Positions 35,177-46,712 of a stretch of DNA of 64,000 nucleotides are shown here, piece after piece. The DNA lies in NCBI GenBank assembly GCA_021613535.1, contig CP075496.1, forward strand, positions 12,214,001 through 12,278,000, read 5' to 3'. Origin of the DNA: Adineta vaga (Eukaryota; Rotifera). The number at the start of each line of letters is the position of its first letter. Positions within the stretch are counted from its first letter, which is position 1. Position numbers and translations under genes: made by a program. Under the pieces are notes generated by a model. It saw only the letters and a program-made list of their open reading frames with translations, made no database searches and had not been told where the DNA came from.

Positions 35177-38100
35177 ATGCCGTCGAACGAAACAAATGGA
35201 ACGGATAGTTCAACATCTGTTGAGGGTAAATTATATATTAATATATATAATATTTAAATGTACTTACTCTCCTGAGATTAGTATCTTGACAATAAATAGT
35301 AATTTTTTTTTACAAATATTGACTGATGAAAGTAGTCTACTATATCTTATTCTTTGTATCAAAAAATCAATGTTTGAACATTTCAATGACAAAAAAAGAA
35401 TATGTGCACAGAATGTTCTACATTCACTCCCATATCTTTATTCCATTTTTAATTAGTTTCTTATAAAAAAATAATTAAACAACCAGAATAGACAGAACGT
35501 ATGTCAAAACCTATTTTATATCACAAGTGTGATTATTCATTAAACTTCCTAATATAGTTTCATATCGTCGACATGTAATCGATGATATTCTCGGTTTAAT
35601 TAAAGACTAACAGTTTATTCATTTACGTACAAGAAGCTCGAATGGAAAAATCATAGGCATGATATTGTTAGTCTGCTGGTATTTCTAAAAGTCCATCGAT
35701 TATAATTAGCATCAGTTCTGTTCCTTTCTTCTTTTAGGAGCTATATCATGGAGTGCTATTATATTTCTATTATTTGTTACTCTTCTATTGATTATTTCAA
35801 TTGTATTAGTACTTTATTTTGAAAAACTTTGTTGTTTTGCACGATATCGATTTTTAAAACATTTATTAAGAAGAATTACACGAACGAAAAGATCATCACC
35901 AACTTCTACGATAACTCAACCTGGTCTGTCAGTACTAGTTGATAAACCTAAAGAAGAAAAGCAATCTTTATCAACAATTCAAGACTATCTTTGGATTGCT
36001 GGTCAACGTGAACATATAACTACATTTGAACCATCGGATATGTTCAATACTAATGAATTAAGTAAATATAATAGTTTAAATAGCATTCTCTTATTATTAC
36101 TTTCGATTGTCTGTCGTTTTCTTTTACTTCACTTCTTTTTTAGTTATTAGTCAACACATCAAAAACTTCTCTAACTCAATATTTCCTGTCGTGACTGTCT
36201 TTTCTTCTTCTCTTTTTCCTCTTTTCTTTATTTATTTACTTGAGTTTATGCTATTAGCTTTCTGCTTTTCTTCTCTTCTCTCTTTACATACTTTGTGATA
36301 ATGATGAACGATGAATAAGAGAACAGACCGCATACAGGTACAGCTATCCTCTGCCTTTTCCCTTTTCTCACATATATACACACACACTCTCTCTCTCTCT
36401 TTTTCAGAAACTTTTGTGGAACTTTTTTTTTCTTCATTGTTCTCTATATTCAATACATAAATATCGTCGATAGATAGTACGGTTACGTTAATTTCTTTTC
36501 TCTTATCTCGATAACGACCAAAACGCTTTTTCTTTAATTCTTTCTTCCATAAATCCTGTCGAACATTCAATGAGTTGACTTCTAGTTATCAACTGAAGAG
36601 TTAACTTTCGCATTTATTCAGATGACAGATCTGCTTGAACGCATCTATTCATTGTTAAAACGTTAATTAATTTTAAAGTACGACCATTTTTTCTATTGAA
36701 TTTAATATTTAATACAAAACACATTAATCAAGGTAAGTCTCGTAGTCGAGTTTGCATGTTTGAAAAAAAAAGAAAGAAAAAGAAGCGACAACAGGAACCT
36801 TTATTAATTGATATATAAATCTTTTCTTCTAGACGTATTAAACAGTATACCATCTATCTAATCGCGTGAGTGGATGTAAGAAACGCACAATTTTTTCCAA
36901 ATACACGCACATCAATATTCAAGATCAGTTCTTATAGAACATTCATCTTCTAATTTCTTTCTCCAAGCAACAATGTGTTACTATCCTTTTTTTCGTAAGA
37001 TCGTTATCATCGATGTCATCTAGGTTTTGTTCGTGTCTGTTTTGTATCCATGTAAATAAGAAGTGATAAAGAACATTGAAATTCTATAGGGAAATTAGTT
37101 GTTCACATATCTTCTTGCTTTTCTTCTCCTTTCTGTTCAATATGGTCGATCTTTGCACTGCAAATATTTAACTGTTGTTCAGATTGATTATAAATCATTA
37201 TTGATATGAAAATATTCATTTATATCTAGCAGGTACGGACCTTCCAGATGATGATTATACAACATTAGTACCTCCAATTAAACATGTTCATGATACAAAT
37301 CGAAAGCTACCACAAATACCAATCATTGTGGAAAATAAAGAAAATGGATCACCTATAGCAAAGAGTATTTCGATTGACAAAGAACATCTTTTCTTTAAAC
37401 TATCTTCGAGATAATTCTAGCTAGAAAATCTCATACAAATGCAAATGATCGACGAAAAACAAACATAACTGAAGTTTCAAAACGTCAACCAAGTACAAAT
37501 CATGAATCAATGAGTCGTGCACAATCAGCTCCATCATCGCCTGCTCTATCACATCATAATAGACAGAATTCAAAACGTAATCGAATGCTGATGGACCATA
37601 TTGACGTTGTAAGAATTTTCATTTATTATTGAAAGTCTATCAAAAAAATATGTACATCTATTATTTAAGAAGATAAATATTTCAAAATACATGACAAAGA
37701 GATTAACAGTTATGTTACAATTTGTAAGGTGATATAGTGAAACATATTTTTGTTACTAGAGAGAAATCATTTGTTCATCTTGGAAGAAATAACCGGATAT
37801 TTGTTGTTGTTTAGAACTCTCATTTCCTGAGAATAGAACTATTTGAAATCTTCTTAGTATTGTTAATTGTGATAGTAGAGAATATTTTAAATTTTTTTTC
37901 TTTCATCATAGGATACGAAATCTATATCAAGTGATCAAAGTTCTGTATTAGTCAACGGACCAGACACTAGTCTCCCATTGGGTACACTTGAAATTCGTTT
38001 GAAATTCGATGCAAAAAATAGCAAAATGTGGGTTTTTGTAATCAAAGCAGCATTAGAAATCAATCAACGTTTATCAAAACAATTACTTGTTCAAGTACAT

Positions 38101-39126
38101 CTAACTATGTTACCTAATAAACGAATTCGTTTTCGTACACGAGCGAAACCTGCTGATAATGCTATGTTTGCTGAAGAATTCTTTTGTAAAGTTTCACCTG
38201 GTTCGTTTTTATCGATTTTGTTTTTCTCATGAAATTGATCTTTCTCATTTTAAAAATCGTGTCGATTAGATTCAATACAAACACAAGGTATTCGTTTTCG
38301 ATTATATACAAATGAACGTTTCAAACGAGAAAAACTTCTTGCTGAAGCAACAGTTATGTTTGGTTTAGTTAATCTTGATGAAGATATGTGTAAAATCATA
38401 CCACTGGAACGAGTTTATGTATATCGAGCATATGATACTCATATTTATCGGAATCTATTTTCTTTCTCTTCTAGTTATCTGATGATTCAGAATTAGTTGG
38501 TACTCATTCACGAACAAGTAGTAATGCTGCATCAAGAAAAAGTTCAATTGTTACAAATACGGGACAGACTAGTTCACTTCTACCTGAACTTGAAATTGGT
38601 TTAGCTTATGATAAAATTCAAGCAATGTTGGTTCTTGAGATAGGAAAAGGAATTAATTTTGGTATGTCATCACAAGGACGAGCTCCAGGTATGTATAGTT
38701 CTATTTTTAATAAAGATTTTCTATGTATAATTTTACAAGATACATATGGTCAAATTACACTTCTAAATGCCAGTGGTGAAGAAATGATATCAAATCGAAC
38801 AGTTACACGTCGTACTCAACATCATCCAGTTTTTGCTGAACGTTATCCATATAATATTCAAGAAAATCTTCTCAATCAAATAACACTTGTAATCACAATT
38901 ATTAATAAAAATTCGACGGGAAAAAATGATCGTAATCTTGGATGGATATCATTTGGTAAGGATTTTTCTTTATTCGTTTACGTTGTCAGAAAAACAATTA
39001 TATTGATTTGTTTGAACATTTTTAGGACATGGTGCCAGTGGAAATACTCAAGTTGCTCATTGGGATTCCATGCTGAATGCACAAGGTGATACGATAACAC
39101 GATGGCATGCCTTATTAGAAAGTTAA
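35177..39126 (+). CDS. SYT14/16: Synaptotagmin 14/16-like C2 protein
   Basis: The first exon (35177-35225) encodes a short extracytoplasmic end (MPSNETNGTDSSTSVEG). The second (35738-36061) carries the transmembrane helix WSAIIFLLFVTLLLIISIVLVL and a Cys-containing juxtamembrane stretch. After a long intron (36062-37232), a Ser-rich linker leads to C2A (from LGTLEIRLKFD, 37979) and C2B (from LLPELEIGLAYDKIQAMLV, 38578). Both C2 domains lack the Asp-rich calcium loops of classical synaptotagmins and keep SYT14/16 marks: GIRFRLYTNERFKREKL in C2A, then YGQITLLNASGEEM and NLGWISFGHGASG in C2B. The end, ITRWHALLES, is the SYT14/16 C-terminal signature. The family acts in calcium-independent membrane trafficking. 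Confidence 0.88.
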
Positions 39127-40931
39127 AAGGATAGATTCTATTGTTGTGATGAGTTTTTTTTTGTTCGTCTTTGTCAAAACGTTTTTATACATAAATATTC
39201 TGTGTATGATTTGCTTGTAAAATATAATGTTTAATCATAACAATATCACTTCTATGAGTGATAGATAATTTCTTTCGAAATATATCGATTATTTGTGATA
39301 TATTTCAAGTTAAAATAATAATTTGTTTAAAAGTTATAGTAAACATATTTGACAGATATGTATGAATAACTTATCTGGCGGTGCAATTAGTAAAGAAAAA
39401 AAAAGAATATAGTTGATTAAGTAAATGCTTTCTTTTTATTTGTTAAGTAATCGATTTCTTTTCTTCATTTAATAAAATTCAATTGATACTTCAATCAATC
39501 TTGATAAAGAGATATTGTCATTTTCAATTTTATTTCATTATTTTAGTTGATTGTGATAAAGTACAGTTTGTTATTGTTTCTTCATTAAAATAATTCAACG
39601 ATACGGAATAAATAACAATAAAAAGTAACAGAAAATCATGAAATTTAATTATCACAATACGTTTTAAAGTTTATTTTAAACTAATAACGAGTGAAGAGAA
39701 TATGTAACAGTCCATTAGTGTAAAACAATTTATTCTTTGACATTATTCATCTGAGAGTTTTTATGAATAAAAGGAATTTTAATATGTAGCAAAGATTGTA
39801 CTAATATTTTTAATATTCAAAAGTTAGAATAACTTTGTTGTGTAATCGATCATTTATATCTGATTTGATGTTGTATCAATTGTAATTTATACGTGTCAGA
39901 TATATTTTTTAACGATACAAATAATTTCCATAGTAAATTTTGCATTATTTAATCAAAATTTGACTCTATTCAACATATGTTTGAAATCATATCAACAAAT
40001 GTTAATTATTGATTCAGGTATATTTACATCTTGATGATATTATGGAAGATAATGTGCATATCAGAAAAGAAATATATTATCATAACACTAGTAAACGATC
40101 CAATCAAAATTGATCATTACTTGTTACTAAGTTAATAAAAACAAAGACTGGTTTTATATTAGTATTACCAAATGTGCCTTTGACAGATTGCTTTCAGATC
40201 AATACTTGAACACGAAAGAATATTTTATCCGAGTAAATGTTATTAAACTCTCGAATGCAATGTTCTATTTACTTCTTTAAACTATTAAACAATCGCTATT
40301 GAAAATATATCAGCCATATAACGAATGCATACATTGATTAAAAACATATTTGTCAAATCGATTACATGTCTTAAATTACGATATAGTTAACGAGTTTTTG
40401 TATTGTCGTCAATTCGATATTTTTTATGAAACAGAATAGGTTATAATCAAATTTGAAATCTAATCGTCCATATTTATATTGAGAAAAATATATCATATGG
40501 AAAATCCTATGAGAGTTGTGTTATTAAATACTTTACCATTCTATTCATATGTCAAGGTTTTTCCTATCAAGTGTAATATCGAACTTGTTCTTGTTTTTTT
40601 CTTCATTTTCTATTATCTAAAACACTCTATTAACGCATAATATATATTCATTGAAGCATTCGAAAGAAAAAATATTTCCCTTGAAACGAACAGTAGATTC
40701 GACTACGATAGTTGTTGTTTTAATTACATTTTTTCTATATTGATATCTTAAGTTAAAAAAAAGAACAATTAAAATTCCCAATACTTCGAATATATCGTCT
40801 TTCTTATGGAATAATTTTAGGTACAGAAAAGAAAATCTTTATTTCTATAAATTGAGTCAATTGCAAATGAGTCCATTAAAATATTTATATATATATATAA
40901 AGCTTAAATGTATAATCGATACAAGATATTT
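39127..40931. other. Intergenic between convergent synaptotagmin and P2X genes
   Basis: About 1.8 kb of very AT-rich sequence between two gene ends. No gene, RNA or clear repeat was recognised apart from a short TA run near 40883-40900. Confidence 0.4.
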
Positions 40932-42302
40932 TTAACATTCATCTCCCTCAGCTAAATGACTATTCATACGTTTAATTCGTACTGGATTTACCGGATGTAT
41001 TTCATCATTGATTAATAATGGTTTAGTAAAAACTGCTGTTGTTGCTGTTATGGTTGATGGTGATGCAAGACTTATCGTTTGAAATTTCTGTCTTCGATAG
41101 ACTGAACCTTGTTTACAAAAATATAAGGCAACAATATCACATATAAATGTTGCTAAGCCAAGTACACCAATCATTGAGCCAATGTTAAGTGTTAAAACAA
41201 GAAAATTAAATTGACCAGCTTCACCATTAACAGTAACAATGAATCGTAAGCCGAATGCTTTCGTTAATGTTCGATGTGAATGTGTCCTCCATTTCCAATG
41301 TGATGCATAACGAAAATTGAAACCAAAAGAAAATTTCTCTTCTTTATATCGAGAATCTAAACGACCGAAGGAATATCTTGGTTTACATTGGTCTTGACCT
41401 AAATCTAAATTACAAATCCAATCAATTTTAATTCGAATAACAGCACCAAATTGAAGCATTTTAGCACGTTCATCTTCATCTGGTTCGACAAGATTTAATA
41501 AATCTTCAATGCGAAATATTGGACAATATTTATCATTGATAGGATGATAACGACATTCAGTTTTATTATTGTCATCATGAAATATATTCGTTCTGGAAAC
41601 ATTAAAACGAGTAAACTCAACGAAATTTTTCACAAATATAGTAAAATTTAACGAGTCCATTATAGGAGTGGGCATAGTTAGATCATTTTCCACAGGACAC
41701 CAACCTTCGATTTCACATCGACCTTCTGAACTACATTTTCCTGTCCAACGTCCATTACTTTTGGCTGGATATGCACCAAATGCTTTACATTGACTATCAT
41801 TTGTACATTTTGCATCCTTTATATCAAGTCCTTCACCACAACGTTTCGGTTGTTGATCTGTACGAATAAAATTTGTCATAATAAAAATAGCATTATTTTC
41901 TTGAGGTGGTATAACAAAATCTGCATTGTCTAATGTAATTGTTTGATTTCGTGTTAGACTTGCGACACCTTTAACTTTCAATGTTACAGATGATATTAAT
42001 GATGGATCACGTTCTTGATAACCACGTTTATACCACATTAAATAACCGAATGCATAGAATAAAATAAGTAATTGTACAAATCGACATGTTAATGCTATAG
42101 AATATGAATGTATTGTAACAATTTTTGGTGCTGAAAAATGAAATCAGTTGATATTCTCTTGTAGAAATTTAATCATGAACAAAAACTTACTTTCATATTC
42201 AGTAACTGTTCCAATAAGAACAGATTTAATATGACTAGGCGTAAACGCATATGTAAATGGTGAAAAGTGACGTTTAAGTTTTTCACAAGTTGTTTCAGGC
42301 AT
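40932..42302 (-). CDS. P2RX: P2X purinoceptor, ATP-gated cation channel
   Basis: Two exons (42191-42302 and 40932-42130, complement) encode 436 residues. P2X receptors are trimers opened by extracellular ATP. The N-terminal cytoplasmic TPK phosphorylation motif (YETPKIV) precedes TM1 (LILFYAFGYLMWY). ATP-site residues are present: the lysines of LKVKG, the NFR of GFNFRYASHW, and the lysine of LTKAFGLRF. All ten ectodomain cysteines are in place (RCGE, KCTNDSQC, GKC, RCEI, WCP, ECRY, KYCP, WIC, DQCKP). TM2 is about NIGSMIGVLGLATFICDIVALYF, and a short tail follows. The conserved YxxxK after TM2 reads YFCKQ here. Subtype cannot be assigned because invertebrate P2X do not pair with vertebrate subtypes. 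Confidence 0.93.
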
Positions 42303-44715
42303 GATTAAATCGATGTCGATTTTTGAAAGTATAGAATAATAATGAATATTTTACCAGTAATTTGTCTGTAGTTAATGACTTTTTTCATCAATACGTCTTT
42401 TTTTTTGAGTGTGTTGAACACGACAAATATTTATCGATGAATGATAATGAGAGAGAGTTTTATTGACTTGACTTCTTTTCTCCTTTAGGTCCCTTGTGAA
42501 TAACAAAAAAGAGAAAGAAACATTGGGCAATTTATGAGATCGAAGGATTTGTGTATATATTTTTTTTCTTTATTTCTCGCTTGTCTAATCGTAATAAAAC
42601 GGTAAAAGGAAGAAAAATATAATGCTTATTGACTGGCTGCGCTTTTCCTTCTTGTCTATTCTCTCTGTGTTATATAAAATAATGTTAATAATCTGTAGCT
42701 TTGATTCTTGTTGGAACACTCTCTAAACATATTTATTAGTTGTGTGTGTGTGTGTGTGTAAGCAGAGAAGCCATTTGTCAGGAAGTTCATTGTGGCATTC
42801 GATGTGTGTTGATTAACTCTATGGCCATATAAATATGAATTAATTAGGTTTTTCTGTCTAAAATGAGTGAAATATAAATGACAAATAGCAGTAAAGACTT
42901 TTTTTTGGCCTATTAAAAAGAAAAACAGCATCGAGCATTCGTTTAGTTTTCATAAAACACGAGGTACTCAATCATAAAATCACACATATTGATGAATGGG
43001 AAGTGATGGAGAAAAGCATCGTATGTAGAGTACTAGAAAAAAGATTAATACATTTGATCATGCAGAGATTCTATTTAGACTCTCAGCATTATATTTATTC
43101 AGATTATCTATAACATAACAATGGATTCGTTGATCAATTATGATTTTATCACATCTGTTACATATTGACGAAATAAAAACACATCTTTGTTCTATATCAA
43201 GAAGAAAAATCATAATCGTAATTAAACACAATCAATGAAAATTTAATGTGAATAATATTTTCTCGTTTCTTCAAATATTAATTGATCGAAGTTAATTACT
43301 CAAGAAAAACAAACATACCCTGTTCTCTTTCAATGAAATTAGAAAGAACGAAGAATTATATATCATGCAAGATGAAAATCATCTAGAAATACATAACACA
43401 TAACTATAAGATATCTAACAAAAAATATTTACATAGAAATAAATCTTGCCTGACTTATGATCATAGTTCTCTGTGTAAATATAATTGATGCGGAGAAAAA
43501 TGGAGAGAGAGAAAGAGAATTCTTTTCTATGTGTATGAATGTTTCTTGAAGATTATTTTTATTAAAGTGAATGACGAAAGCGTTCTAACATGAAATGAAG
43601 AATTAACAATGACATTTCATACTGTTTTCTATATGTAATATTGTCTTTCCGTTTTCAGTCAGCATCGATAATGGAAATTTTTGTTGAAATATTTCAGGAA
43701 AACAGCGTGAGATATTTTCAGAAAGAAGAGTACTTATATATTAGTCATGGAACATATAATATTACGTTAAGAGGGAAATGATATTTTTCTTGAAGTATTT
43801 GCTCTTTTGGAATGATTTGATTTGAAAAATAAAAGAAACAATACTTATAATTCTATTTGAGGAAAACAAGTAAATGTGAACGAAGTTAATTGAGTATAGT
43901 GTTTATTTTGAAACTAATAAATGATTAATGAAGATCATATCCATAGAAATTTAGTAGAATAAATGTTGTATTTAACGAACAAAGTTTTTTTTCGATCCAT
44001 ATTGTAATATTTACAGTATTATAGTAAGTGTATTTGATTATTTAGATAGAAACATCGAGAACATGCAATCATATCTCGTTTTAGTTCTATTGATTCTCAT
44101 ATATCACTTTGAATTACTCTAGCTAGAACGTAATTGATGTCAATGATCGTTTTGTCCTTGTAGTTTTTTCACGAATGTATTATTGAAACTCTTTGTGTTA
44201 GAGTATATGGGTGTGGGTGAATGAGTGAAGTAAAGAAGAAAGGTCCACATCTTCACTCTCACTCAAAATACATTGGACGTTTACTATCTATGTAGATTTG
44301 ATTTTGTTTTCTTGTTCAATTTGTATTTATTGTCAATAAAAAAGTATCTTTGTCTTATTTATATATTTAACTCAAAATGTTTTTTTTCTAACGAGCAACT
44401 GTCCATTTCCCATCGGAAATATGATTTCTTTCATTATACACAGATCTTTTTATCTGCTTTTGCCTTATGCATTCATGCCCGTTCGATACAATTGATTAAC
44501 TTTTTCTGAATTTCAATTAATTTCCATTGGAATAATAAATCAATCTATTATATGTATCACATGAAAATTTCAATTCAAATTCTCGAATGATTGCAATCAA
44601 ATAACCTGCGACCTCTATAATAAAATGAAATGATCGGTGTCCATGGTTGTAATGATCTTTGAAAAAAATGAGAACATATTCATTTGTCCTGTCTTCTTTG
44701 AATTTGAATAGAAGA
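42303..44715. other. Intergenic between divergent P2X and TRMT10C-like genes
   Basis: About 2.4 kb with no supported gene on either strand. A TG microsatellite lies at about 42740-42759. The open frames seen are short and low-complexity. Confidence 0.4.
42740..42759. repeat. TG dinucleotide microsatellite
   Basis: Ten uninterrupted TG units in the intergenic region upstream of the P2X gene. Confidence 0.85.
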
Positions 44716-45858
44716 ATGTTTTCTTCTAAAATCAATTCTTTTCGAACTAGTTCAATTCGTACTCTATGTAAGATAAAACTATTTCGTTAAAACTCAAATC
44801 ATTTCTATTATCACTATTTTAGTCCATTCAAATATTCCATTAGTATCTAAAAGATTCAATCATCAAATAAATACTAATGAATGTAAATAAATTTCAAATT
44901 ATTTTCAATGAAAAGTAACTTCTGTAATGTTTTATTTTAAGTTTAGTACGTCAATATTTTGAAAAAGAAATCAATGAACATAAGAAAAAGGGAGCATTAC
45001 CAACATCATTTATATTAAATGATTTGAAATATTATGAAAATCTTTCTCGTATTCGTAGTAAATCAGATCGTCTTTCATATCTTCAATCGTTAATGTCAAT
45101 TCTTAAAATACCACCATCATTTGCTATACCATATGATTCCGGTGGTATACATAGTGGATTTTTAAGTCCATATCGAAATCTTGGTCAATCGGATCTAGTC
45201 AATATGTCTGCATGGAATTATTTGAAAGCGCAACGATTAAATGATATTCTTCTTTTAAATTGTTCAAATTTATCTAGTCGTTCTTTAGCACAATTAATTC
45301 TTGATATGAGAAGCAATTTCAATTTATTAAATGAACCATGGTGGCCTAAACTAATCGGTGTGTCCGATGAGACGCATCAAGAAATCATTGACATATTAAA
45401 AACAAAACATCACTTACATGGTGTACATTTATTAACATGGGAAACGAGTAATAAAACGATAAATGAGAAAGATTTGACATTAATTTGTGCTAATCATGGT
45501 GAAACTATCTATGAATTAGATTCACACACGAATTATATTGTTCAGATTGCCGGTGATCAGAGACAATGTTGTTTAGGTGATGTTACCGATAAAAATATAC
45601 AATCTTATAAAAATATTGTTAAACTTCAATCAAGAACAAAGTAAAATAATTTTGATTTTATATGGTTTAGTTTCATTGAAAATCATTTTCTTTTGCAGAA
45701 GTTTTAATAAATCAAAACGAATTCTAACATCTGATCTATTTCAAATCCTAGGTTCATTAAAAATGAAAGATTTATTTTATAAAAAAGTTTGTAAAACAAA
45801 CGATGATGAAAATTATAATATAAAATCAAAAGTTCGTACTGGTCTAATATCACATTAG
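44716..45858 (+). CDS. TRMT10C: Mitochondrial TRMT10C/MRPP1-like SPOUT-domain protein
   Basis: Four exons (44716-44767, 44823-44882, 44947-45640, 45699-45858) keep frame and give 321 residues. The first two encode a basic, Ser-rich mitochondrial presequence (MFSSKINSFRTSSIRTLFHS). The next part (KKKGALPTSFILNDLKYYE) and the body fit the order of TRMT10C: LLLNCSNLSSRSLAQLI, then KDLTLICANHGETIYELDSH with YIVQIAGDQ, KRILTSDLFQIL and SKVRTGLI at the end. TRMT10C methylates position 9 of mitochondrial tRNAs and is a subunit of protein-only mitochondrial RNase P. The usual glycine-rich cofactor motif is diverged, so catalytic activity is uncertain. Identification rests on remembered pattern, presequence and length. 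Only 23 bases separate its stop from CEP20. Confidence 0.58.
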
Positions 45859-45881
45859 ATTCATTTATTTTCAGATATAAG

Positions 45882-46435
45882 ATGAGTACATTAGAAGATC
45901 TTCGATCAGTTGTGAAAGAAACATTGGAACAGAATGGATCATTAGCTGCTACACGTGCAAAACTTCGTGCAGATATTTTTACAACATTGCAAGATCCAAC
46001 GGAAGTTAAACCGCGAATTCCACATGAAAATCTTCTTATTAATGAATTGATTATCGAATATTTGAAATATAATAATTTAGATTGTGCTGCGTAAGTCCTC
46101 ATTCAAATAAGAATTTCATTATTTTGAATAATTTTCACTCTATAGATCGGTACTTGCTGCTGGTATGTTGAGAAAGAAAGAAAGAAAATTTGCATCTATT
46201 TTCATAACACGAACATTTAGAATCGGGACAACCAATACCAACACTTGGTCGAGCTTTTGTTGCTGAACAATTAAATGTTCATGATGATGAAAAAACTCGA
46301 CAATTGTAAGAAAATACAAAGAATTATTGCTTCTTATTATACTTTTGTTTTAGACCATTACTCTATTCATTATTATCACATTTTTCTGCAAATACAAAAG
46401 CAGCAAATCGTGCACTTTCAAATCGTATTAATTAA
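45882..46435 (+). CDS. CEP20: Centrosomal protein CEP20 (FOPNL/FOR20), LisH-domain protein
   Basis: Four exons (45882-46090, 46146-46162, 46221-46305, 46354-46435) give 130 residues. CEP20 is a centriolar-satellite and basal-body protein of the FOP/OFD1 family, needed for ciliogenesis. The protein opens STLEDLRSVVKETLEQNG, then has IPHENLLINELIIEYLKYNN, the LisH dimerisation helix pair that runs into SVLAAESGQPIP. It closes with LPLLYSLLSHF, as in vertebrate CEP20, but stops soon after and lacks the vertebrate tail. The second exon is only 17 bases long. The start codon is seven bases after an acceptor-like TTTTCAG that lies within the 23-base gap to the upstream gene. Identification is firm. 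Confidence 0.92.
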
Positions 46436-46712
46436 TTTCATTTTTTTCGTAATCAATCTTAATTTTTTTCTAGAATTTTTTAAAACACTTTTGTATATTG
46501 TTTGTTGTAATACTCTTATATCTAATAGAGAATCTTAATTCTACTGCCATCTATATTCATGTTATATTGGATTGGCTTCATATACTGTTTTCTAGGAGAA
46601 AGCGACAGAAAAAGAAAACAAACAAAAAAAATTTGCACTCTTGTTTTCTTCATTCTCTAGTAATCAATTACTCAATAGAATTAGAACGTAACAAAAAAAA
46701 AGATTATTTCAG
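46436..46712. other. Short gap between CEP20 and hnRNP U genes
   Basis: Under 300 bases, pyrimidine-rich, ending in the acceptor ATTATTTCAG whose AG directly abuts the hnRNP U start codon at 46713. This is what a trans-splice acceptor or the end of a 5' untranslated intron would look like. Confidence 0.5.

Noticed and set aside
36232-36570. Minus-strand open frame in the long synaptotagmin intron
   Set aside because: Lys/Glu/Arg-rich translation of a pyrimidine-rich microsatellite (TCTCTCTC and similar).
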